Assembly: GCA_028565715.1 (NCBI GenBank)
Contig: JAOXYC010037788.1
Coordinates: 1-14,936, forward strand
Length of the DNA: 14,936 nt
DNA from: Phoronis pallida
Lineage: Eukaryota > Phoronida > Phoronidae
Direction: 5' to 3'
The notes beneath the pieces were generated by a model. That model searched no databases, was not told the DNA's origin, and worked only from the letters and a program-made list of their open reading frames with translations. Of this stretch, positions 8,377-14,936 are shown piece by piece. Each line of letters opens with the position of its first letter. The stretch's first letter is position 1. The position numbers were made by a program, and so were the translations under genes.

Positions 8377-8709
8377 ATCTTCCTTCCCAGCCATCCATTA
8401 ATGCAGTTAGCATATCACCTGTAGATGGTGATGTAATACCAAGCAACCTAACATGCTCAGCCAACCTTGGAAAACCTCAAGCAACAATGAATTGGTACAA
8501 ACAAATGAATGACACTGCCCCATACGTACAGATATACACAGCTGGCATCACCACATCAGTAGCGAACTATACAAATGGACACACCACTCAAGGGACGAGT
8601 TTGCTCACTGTCTATCTTGACAAGGACGATAATGGTGTCAACTTCAAATGTGAAGTACAAAACAGACATGCTACATTGGCGACTACAACAACAATAATAA
8701 TTGTCAATG
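8377..8709 (+). CDS. Gene B exon: canonical Ig domain
   Basis: The acceptor GTTGTCTTTCAG and the donor GTAGGT bound 333 bases (111 codons), phase 1-1. It reads LPSQPSINAVSISP, then SNLTCSANLGKPQATMNWYK, LLTVYLDKDDNGVNFKCEV and TTTTIIIVNG. The strand B Cys, strand C Trp (NWYK) and strand F Cys (NFKC) are all in place, preceded by D-x-D-x-G. This is an I-set or C2-type extracellular domain. N-glycosylation sequons are NLT, NDT and NYT. The junction with the previous exon makes a Tyr codon and the junction to the membrane exon makes Gly. The open frame runs back into the intron to 8310 and forward to 8858, but the splice sites and phases set the coding limits. Confidence 0.92.
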
Positions 8710-8756
8710 GTAGGTCTATGCAGTGTTTAACACAATATCAGTGCCACGGTGCTACG

Positions 8757-8945
8757 GTTACGCTCGTAGCTCAGTGGTTAGTCTCCCGGTCTTTTAACGA
8801 AAAGGTCGTGGTTTCGCGCCCTGGGTTGCATTGCACTGAGTGTTTCCTACTGGGCTAATAGGATAGGATGGTATTTGAAGTGTTTAGCAAAAGGTTGTGC
8901 GATTCTTTCGAGAATACCGCTAGCCTGCTGTATGTTCCCCGGGAA
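8757..8945 (+). mobile_element. Degenerate tRNA-derived SINE
   Basis: A tRNA-like head lies at about 8761-8830. Its A-box-like segment is TAGCTCAGTGGTTAGTCT. The B-box-like segment is GGTTTCGCGCC, which carries one extra T relative to GGTTCGA-type boxes. The anticodon loop resembles CTTTTAA (Lys type), but its stem does not pair. The body runs to the start of the next SINE. It lies in an intron of gene B. It is not a functional tRNA. Confidence 0.6.
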
Positions 8946-9240
8946 GTTGAGATTGTAGTCTAGTGGTTAGAGCATTGGACTATTAATCGGGAGGTACCCG
9001 GTTCGAATCCCAGGGTGTCAAAACCCAGCTTGCCAGTGCATCGGAGGAGCACGTTACATGGCGGTCCATGGTTGCTCTTGCTAATAAAAATTAACATTAT
9101 GTATGTGAGATATGTATATGTATGTTTTATGTTTTGTACTTGGGTGAACAGATCCGAAGCCTGGATAATGATATTGAGAATTGTAAAGCGCTTTGAATAA
9201 AAAGCGCCATATAAGCACTGGGTATTATTATTATTATCAT
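8946..9240 (+). mobile_element. tRNA-derived SINE with a LINE-like 3' tail
   Basis: The head carries a good RNA polymerase III promoter: A box TAGTCTAGTGGTTAGAGCA at 8957-8975 and a perfect B box GGTTCGAATCC at 9000-9010. The anticodon loop CTATTAA is Asn-like, but the stems are imperfect. The 3' end is GTAAAGCGCTTTGAATAAAA followed by GCGCCATATAAGCACTGG and an (ATT)n run at 9222-9237. Such a GCGC-pairing tail with a triplet repeat is shared with the 3' ends of L2/CR1-type LINEs, which are thought to mobilise these SINEs. It is inserted in the sense direction in the gene B intron. Confidence 0.85.
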
Positions 9241-9661
9241 TACACTATTGCACGGTTTGCCCGATCACACGTGATATTAGCAAACTCATTCAGAAAAGAT
9301 TTAACATTTTGCGGTACTGTCTCAAATCCAAGGGATAACAAATAGGGTACTGTGATCAGATCTACACTGATAAATGTTGTAACGGGTGATTTTACTGTAT
9401 GTGATGGTGGTATAGGTTTCAAATCTGGACTGTTGTTGTCCAAAAAGACCAGCAATGAGAAATTGCAAATCATATTTCGCAATTTCATGCATGTATAATC
9501 GTAGGGTACAATAACAAGTATCCCATGTTATCAGACGTTCATCCAATTATGGTGACATGGTTTGGTGGTACAATGCACTTCCTTATTATTTTGCTTGAAT
9601 CGGTGCAATGCATCGGTTGTCATTAGTAGATCAACAATTTGTGTTATGTTTGTAACATTAG
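9241..9661. other. Remainder of gene B intron 3
   Basis: Between the SINE tail and the membrane exon I recognise no element. A minus-strand frame at 9240-9488 encodes a protein-like segment (for example PDLKPIPPSHTVKSP) with no family that I know. It abuts the SINE tail and could be another repeat's remnant. The T-rich stretch ending TTTGTAACATTAG at 9661 is the next splice acceptor. Confidence 0.4.
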
Positions 9662-9791
9662 GTCCAAAAGGAACCAATGGTGGCAGTGTAGCTAATGTCG
9701 TTCTTGGCGTATGTTTGGTGCTAGTCGGTACCGCCTTTGTCCTTGTGGTTGCTGGCATACTTGGGAAGGTTCCATGCCTTGTGCGGCTGAG
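9662..9791 (+). CDS. Gene B exon: transmembrane segment
   Basis: The acceptor is TTTGTAACATTAG and the donor is GTAAGG at 9792. The exon is 130 bases, phase 1 to phase 2. It reads PKGTNGGSVANVV, then LGVCLVLVGTAFVLVVAGIL, then GKVPCLVRL. A short Gly/Asn-rich stalk leads to one hydrophobic helix of about 23 residues without charged residues. Basic residues follow, placing the C terminus inside the cell. The phase 2 end is completed by the first base of the exon at 10032 to give Arg. This makes gene B a single-pass type I membrane protein. Confidence 0.87.
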
Positions 9792-10031
9792 GTAAGGACA
9801 GTTAAATGGTTTCGGTATCGTTCCGACAATCCTTAATGGCTCAATCCTCTTGTTGGCTAATAGGACTTCTATGGTTTTAAAAATGTTCCTATGTAATAAT
9901 TAGCCCTAAAATGCTCATATACAGACGGAACAACGTGTCAATCTCAGCAACTGCCTGTATTGTCGCTAAAATTGAGAATACTCTTCTTATATGATTGTTA
10001 AACAATATTATTGGTTCCTTTTGTACACTAG

Positions 10032-10125
10032 AAAACTGCTTAGAAACTCGGAATGCAGATCTCCCGACATACTTCAAACACCAACAACTCACATGCAGGA
10101 ATTAGTTTCTGTTGTCTACAACAAG
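10032..10125 (+). CDS. Gene B exon: first cytoplasmic segment
   Basis: The acceptor TTTTGTACACTAG fits and the phase 2 entry matches the previous exon exactly. The donor is GTAAAT at 10126 and the exon leaves in phase 0. It encodes KLLRNSECRSPDILQTPT, then THMQELVSVVYNK. It is polar, lies directly after the membrane helix and ends with a tyrosine (SVVYNK). It contains no catalytic domain. The phase agreement is the strongest evidence; the sequence itself is not conserved enough to recognise. Confidence 0.7.
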
Positions 10126-10424
10126 GTAAATTTCAAATCAAAATTCAAACCAAGTCAGGTCATAGAGGAGAGATTTTCAGTGTAAACTAGATGCCTTCAA
10201 AATTCTGGTAAAGTTTGTTTGCCGTTGTCATCCTTCAAGAATACGTAAGATGTTTTACATATAGTCTGGGACAACGCAAACGCTTTGTCCCAGATATAGT
10301 TTATAAGCTTACTAGGTATGTTTTATAAACACTTGGATCTTATTTAATTTGAAAAGACAGAAAAAATCATCGTAACTGCCTTATTTGTACTGCGAGCAAG
10401 CTTTAATGTGCCATTCTGTTTCAG

Positions 10425-10455
10425 GACGCTATTCACCATAAAAGAGATACAATTG
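10425..10455 (+). CDS. Gene B 31-base microexon (tentative)
   Basis: A strong acceptor (CCATTCTGTTTCAG) is followed by 31 bases encoding DAIHHKRDTI plus one base of a Gly codon, then GTCAAG. This is exactly the phase 0 to phase 1 bridge needed between the exons at 10032 and 11145. The donor is weak because C stands at +3. Alternatives: the frame stays open past this donor, or the microexon is skipped and the last exon starts at 11117 after GTCCTCAG in phase 0, which also keeps the frame. Confidence 0.5.
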
Positions 10456-10749
10456 GTCAAGTTTACCATGACGGTTGGTTTATCCGGATACTAGACATAT
10501 TCAGCACTACGTTTTCGAGCCATCCGTATCCCCAAACGTATTGTATAAAAATGAAGTCACATCATATCCGCAATCATGTTTGCTTCAGCAATACGTGTTT
10601 AACCTGTTAACGCAACGTTAAGCCGCCATATTGAACAAAGTTTCGAAACAAGGCTCCGCTAATCAAATCACAATTTTGCGTCTTCAAACCTTAAGATTTT
10701 CTAAATGTTGAATGTGTTCGTGTGCTAGATACACATAAGATACCTCTTC

Positions 10750-10980
10750 CATAAAAATCATCTAAATGTTCGTTCGAGTAAGGCGAAAAATTAGATACGG
10801 AAAGTACTCACGTAGCCTATAGAGGCTTGTTTTCTACGTGTTTCTTGCCCGTAACACGATACCCGTAACGTAGTATACCACGTGACAGTGACGTCATCAG
10901 ACGATACGTACGTTTTTCGCCAGCAAAAACGCAGTGCTGAAAGTGTCTACTGATTTGTTTATCCCGCACGTTAATAGTTT
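10750..10980. promoter_or_regulatory. CpG-rich intronic segment with E-box and CRE
   Basis: CpG dinucleotides are dense here compared with the surrounding AT-rich DNA. The segment holds a CACGTG E-box at 10879-10884 and a full palindromic CRE, TGACGTCA, at 10889-10896. CCCGTAAC appears twice near 10848 and 10861. A YY1-like GCCGCCATATT lies upstream at 10622-10632. It may be an enhancer or internal promoter inside gene B; there is no direct evidence of activity. Confidence 0.35.
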
Positions 10981-11144
10981 CTTAAGTCTCAAGACATTCC
11001 AGTTTCTTCGTTAAACGATACCGCTTACACGCTTGTGACCTGGGCACAGGATTGCTGCTCAACGCATAATGATTGTTAGAAAATCGGTTGTTTTGTTGAC
11101 ACGCGCCCGTCCTCAGTGTAATTCAGTAATGGTCATTATTTTAG

Positions 11145-11311
11145 GAAAATACCATGATGCACAAATTAGTGAAAAGAACATTGCAGATTCAGACCTATAT
11201 GGAAATTGTCAAGTGGATGTTGATACAAGAGAATCGGCCTATCAGGTGTTAGATTCCTCATCACGTGATCAGCAAGGTATATACACCAGCATCCAGTCAC
11301 CATTTAACTGA
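11145..11311 (+). CDS. Gene B last exon: ITAM-like signalling tail
   Basis: The acceptor is GGTCATTATTTTAG; the exon enters in phase 1 and ends at TGA 11309-11311. The frame reads KYHDAQISEKNIADSD, LYGNCQVDVDTRE, SAYQVLDSSSRDQQG and IYTSIQSPFN. YQVL and YTSI form a YxxL-x10-YxxI pair, close to the ITAM pattern (usual spacing 6-8, up to about 12). SAYQVL also satisfies the ITIM form S/I/V/L-x-Y-x-x-L. YGNC is a YxN motif of the type bound by Grb2 SH2. Acidic residues stand ahead of several tyrosines, as kinase substrates often have. Earlier acceptors at 11116 (phase 0) and 11126 (phase 1) could extend the exon. The other frame from 11145 gives a peptide without motifs. Confidence 0.8.
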
Positions 11312-13042
11312 GGTTAAGCGATTGTTGCCGAACGGAATAGTTGAGAAAATTTAGCATGGAGCAAAATCTCGCAAAAACACATAGGCCTACAACAGAGTTT
11401 TGAAGAGAAACTTATACAAAATACGAAAATTGTACTCAATGTCTTTGTGGATAACACGCCCCGAAAAACTGGTACACTATACCCTCATACACTATGGGGC
11501 CGGACTTTGATAATCTTTTAGCTTTCAACCATTAAACTAATACAAATGCATATTGATGTATGTCCTTTTCTGTTTAAAAATTGAAATTAACTAGGGATTG
11601 GCAGTCAAAGAGTGAAATCTTCCAGCAAACCGGGAGACCCAGATTAATGTGTCGTTCTGCAAATCGCAATTATTATAGAATTCCACCCAAAGGGTCCGTT
11701 AATAGAAGTTGAATATAAACACAAACTGTATTTAAACGTGACATGTTGTTTGTATTCAAATGTTAGTATGTTATTATTTTACGATCATTACTAGAGCCAG
11801 TTTGATGAATTCTGTTTCATTCATGTATTAGCACAATTAGCAAGTCCTGCCCAAGCGACCAATGCCACTAGATTCTAAACGTCTTCACTTTGTACACACC
11901 ATAGGATATTCTTCTGTAGATCAATAAACAATACATTTACCCATCGGTATCCATTTGCGACCATAGTGCAGTCTTTTTTATTTCACATAAGTGAAAATGT
12001 CACAGCCCCCAAAAGCCAATTTCAAAGTTCGTTGCAGTTCCAACATTCATGTCTACACCCGCACTCCGCAGAATAAAGCACCTAGGACTACCGGTAGTTG
12101 CCCTCACATTGGCGCTACAAATGTATAAGATGGTCGGGGTAAATTCAGGTTATTGCCTGATCTATTTTCAATTATTAATTTCCAGATACCCACTCGGATA
12201 TCACACAGGGCGATATGCATAACAAATATGCAATTGCATTTCCAAAACCTTTTAGGTAATATTCAACGACTTAAACAGGCTCTTTGTGCAGTAACTCGTC
12301 TTAATTAAGTTCGTGACAGTCTTTGGACAAGAGCAATCCGCATATCCTTATGCATGATCAATGTTGATGATAGTCTGCGACATTGACTTAAACTTTAAGA
12401 GTACTATTCAGTTTAGGAGCTCTTTTGAAAACACCATGCCAAGTATCTACACTGTAGACGTTTCAAAGTTCCACGTCTTGGTAACTTGAATTACCTTCTT
12501 TCTGTTGACTGCTCCGTTCAATTAGGACGAATGACTGAGCCATGCTTGAACCATTATGGTCGTCATGTGTAACGCATGATGTTCTGCAAATCAAAATAAA
12601 AATAAAATGGTGGTGATGTAAAAAAAACCTGTTAAGAGCGACATATTCTAAAATTGAAGTCTAGCACTTTGGCGCACATTTAGGAGCAAAATTGTGCATT
12701 ACAACTAAAACTCACCAAACTATAAACGCGGATTCGAAGAAAAACAGGCTACAAAAAAGTAACCTGTTTGAGCAGGGACAAAAGGCGAAAAAATATCTGA
12801 TGGGATAGAATCTGAGTTCTGGCATGCCCCTTGACTTAATTACCAATACACTAAATTATCATTCTTAAGTTCACATTAATTGCAACAATATCTTTTACTA
12901 GCAAAAAAAGGGGTAGTTTTCCATTAAAATCCGAATAGATGGCGTTTTGAACCGATGTATCGATCCAATCAAAAACTAGGAGACATACTTTCTTAGAGAA
13001 TACAAAGGCGCTTTTAGGTACATTGTATATCAGACATGAAAT
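11312..13042. other. Intergenic region / 3' UTR of gene B, no gene recognised
   Basis: About 1.7 kb of AT-rich DNA between the convergent genes B and C. Possible plus-strand poly(A) signals for gene B are AATAAA at 11923-11928 and 12072-12077. A minus-strand AATAAA (plus TTTATT) lies at 11977-11982. The 13-mer ACATAGGCCTACA at 11379-11391 repeats the one at 7123-7135. No open frame with motif or splice support was seen on either strand. Confidence 0.5.
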
Positions 13043-13048
13043 TTTATT
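13043..13048 (-). promoter_or_regulatory. Poly(A) signal of gene C
   Basis: TTTATT on the plus strand is AATAAA on the minus strand, about 68 bases after the gene C stop codon. This is a suitable distance for a short 3' UTR. Confidence 0.5.
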
Positions 13049-13115
13049 CTAAATATCTGACAAGACTTTTGGATTTTTCAAAATCATTTCAAAGGAAAAA
13101 AAAATCAAAAGTGTC

Positions 13116-13279
13116 CTACTCTGTTTTCTGACGGCTACTGAAGTCGATGAGATTGATCCGTGATGACGTCATCAACCTTCTTACCAAACACAGCACGAGA
13201 ATCGCAAGGAATGGAGTCATGAAAATCAAACACGTGATCAGTATGACATAGATATCGGTATTGTCGAAGGCACCGTTAG
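13116..13279 (-). CDS. Gene C last exon: transmembrane segment and short tail
   Basis: This exon has no start codon and is visible only from splice logic. On the minus strand the acceptor TTTCTTTTTTCAG is followed by 164 bases in phase 1 that end at TAG (13118-13116). It reads NGAFDNTDI, then the helix YVILITCLIFMTPFLAILVL with CLV, then RRLMTSSRINLID and FSSRQKTE. One 23-residue membrane segment is followed by two arginines, so this is a type I membrane protein with a cytoplasmic tail of about 20 residues and no tyrosine motif. The phase 1 entry matches the ectodomain exons of genes A and B. Upstream exons should lie at higher coordinates; I found none up to 14936. The protein family is unknown. 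Confidence 0.68.
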
Positions 13280-14781
13280 CTGAAAAAAGAAATTCAGTGT
13301 TTTTTTAAACCAAAGAGACACATTTAAAATTAAATTAGTGTAAATTTGTTCATGGGTGAAAATACAAATGACGCATCAGTAGTCTTGGTATTAGAAACAA
13401 ATTGTTCCGTAGTCAGTGCGGTGACAATCGTGGCCACAGAGACCAAAAATTTAAATACATCGTGACCTTGTTTTGTTAACTAGGCCTGTGCGTCATTTTT
13501 ATTTTTTTAAGACAGTCAATGACGGTTTAAAAACATGCAATTGACGTACTGTGAAGTAAAAGCATTGAACATAAGTTAACGATATGAAAAATATTAAACG
13601 TGGCGGTGCAGTTGAATTTGACATAGTGCGTGAACATTCCGGGATATTCAGAAATTATTATTCACGACTTATTTAGCTGTGTTAATGGAATGGTGGTAGG
13701 TTATTTCACTGTAAAGTACTTAACTGGTGATTGGATTTTGAACAAAATTGATTTATCATGGAAGTGCGTAGGTTGCAGCAGCAGATTTCGATGGATTTCA
13801 ATCACATTATTGACATTAATTAAACAATTTCTACCGAGTGTTTTGCCAATTGGCAATAAACGAGGGCCGTAATCGTAAACACGCAAATCGTGTTTCAACT
13901 CCGGTTACAACTTCACTGGAGTTACATTTTCATTTATTGAAAATGCTTTGTTTATTGGCATGCAATGAAAAACAATTCAGTTATGTTCTAATTAACGTGA
14001 CATATCAAAGGATCCACTGTGACCTTCTACCAAATATTTCAAAATTGAGGCTAAACAATATTGAAAAACCAACACAAACGTCCCATAGGTGTTGGATGAT
14101 TTCCTCAAAATCACGTGGACTTGGGTTAAACTCATTTGATTCAAAACATTATAACTCTGATCCGTCTATTTTGCCCAACATTTGGAAATCGTTTGGTCTC
14201 AAGTACTTGCGTGGTTTCGTGTTAGCAATGTTGTTTTGTGGCGTTTTTCGTGTCAAGATATTTCAAGATTCTACTTTAGCTTTGGAATTCAGTTAAAATA
14301 GAACGCAACGTATATTTAGCCACAGCAGATGTTTAATAAGACGTCACTATTCTGATTTGAACAGCATGACACTCACAAACTTTGGATCGATGCATTTGTC
14401 ACATCACACTCAAATGTTGGTAAAAGGAAGGGGATTGATTGCATGAGGCACCACATTTTTGTAACCACATACTGCCAGTGAGACCACAATGGCAGTAAGT
14501 ATTGAAAATAGCAGTATAACATAAATTTACAAATCCTGTCCAAGTCAAACTATTAAACTGTCTGAAACTAGGCTCGAATTCGGCAACGTCCACCCGCAAT
14601 CCCAGAGACAAAAGCTCATGTAATGTTGAATTAGTTCCTATTAAACACACATCTCGCTCCAGTCTTTCGTGTGCCCATAAACGGTCATGAAAATAAACGG
14701 TTAGCGGGTATATGGGCAAGTTGACTAAAAAAACAGCTTTAAATTACACTTAGAAATCAACATAGTTGGGTCATATCCACC
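13280..14781. other. No recognised gene; probable intron of gene C or intergenic DNA
   Basis: Several open frames exist: 13630-13872 plus, 13838-14296 plus (152 codons) and 14399-14719 minus (106 codons). None shows a domain, repeat, signal peptide or splice support. The 152-codon frame is long for chance in such AT-rich DNA but has no recognisable similarity. If gene C continues upstream on the minus strand, its next exon should have a phase 1 donor, and I did not find one. Confidence 0.4.
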
Positions 14782-14936
14782 ACTTCCGTGACCGTGGAGA
14801 GCTTAAGTTGTTTTCTCGGTGGATTTGACATTCTTAAATGTTTAATAAAAAATTAAGCTCCCATGCCCCTCCCAAAAGTTTGGGCAACTTCCGTGAGAGC
14901 CAGAAATCCAAGATGGCCGCCGTTGGCAATGGTGAA
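14782..14936 (+). promoter_or_regulatory. Promoter-like segment with ETS and YY1 motifs and a possible start codon
   Basis: ACTTCCG, the ETS-factor core, occurs at 14782-14788 and 14887-14893, both times within ACTTCCGTGA. AAGATGGC at 14910-14917 fits the YY1 element that often overlaps the first ATG of metazoan housekeeping genes. From 14913 the frame reads MAAVGNGE to the end of the window, with A at -3 and G at +4, a strong start context. A gene may therefore begin here and continue beyond the window. Only eight codons are visible, so the product is unknown. Confidence 0.4.

Noticed and set aside
8761-8830. tRNA-Lys gene
   Set aside because: The anticodon stem does not pair and the B box carries an extra base; it is a decayed SINE head.
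8946-9018. Functional tRNA-Asn gene
   Set aside because: The A and B boxes are good, but the anticodon and acceptor stems do not pair properly and the sequence continues into a SINE body and tail.
10265-10294. 10-bp perfect hairpin TCTGGGACAA / TTGTCCCAGA with a 10-base loop
   Set aside because: A real inverted repeat, but it is short and intronic, with no context to suggest a function.
13838-14296. 152-codon plus-strand open frame
   Set aside because: Long for this base composition, but it has no recognisable motif, signal peptide or splice support, so it is noted only in the region entry.
14399-14719. 106-codon minus-strand open frame, considered as an upstream exon of gene C
   Set aside because: No Ig or TSP1 pattern and no phase 1 donor leading to the acceptor at 13280.

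Overview
The window looks like AT-rich nuclear DNA of an invertebrate animal. Short exons are bounded by GT-AG sites. They encode extracellular immunoglobulin (Ig) and thrombospondin type 1 (TSP1) modules, membrane segments and signalling tails. Introns and intergenic DNA hold two decayed non-LTR retrotransposons, tRNA-derived SINEs and foldback elements. There is no bacterial gene organisation, no ribosome binding sites and no operon. I cannot name the species; the repeats would suit many non-vertebrate animals.

Layout. (1) 542-5915, + strand, gene A: half an Ig domain (542-666), TSP1 (2172-2366), TSP1 (about 5180-5347), then a membrane segment, an 80-residue cytoplasmic tail and the stop (5551-5915), with poly(A) signals at 6253-6265. 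Its 5' exons lie before the window. A LINE fragment sits in the first intron (about 790-1750). A minus-strand LINE (about 2862-4465), a stem-loop (2805-2853) and a TTAA-flanked foldback element (4550-4740) sit in the second. (2) About 7502-11311, + strand, gene B: a tentative signal-peptide exon, an Ig-like domain with no cysteine (7775-8149), a canonical Ig domain (8377-8709), a membrane exon (9662-9791) and three cytoplasmic exons (10032-10125, 10425-10455, 11145-11311). SINEs occupy the intron at about 8757-9240. (3) 13116-13279, minus strand, gene C: the terminal exon of a third membrane protein, convergent with gene B. (4) The right edge (14782-14936) resembles a housekeeping promoter with ETS and YY1 motifs and a possible start codon at 14913.

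How they fit. Intron phases agree at every predicted junction: all ectodomain exons are phase 1-1, and the gene B tail runs 2, 0, 1. The gene B exons total 1182 bases, which is 394 codons with the stop. Both + strand genes carry tyrosine signalling motifs. Gene A has two YxxP motifs, one YxxM and a C-terminal PDZ ligand. Gene B has an ITAM-like pair that includes an ITIM-type SxYxxL, plus a YxN motif. I infer two neighbouring IgSF-type surface receptors, possibly part of a recognition or immune receptor cluster. A single locus with alternative 3' ends is an open alternative. No searches were run; family calls rest on motifs read by eye.
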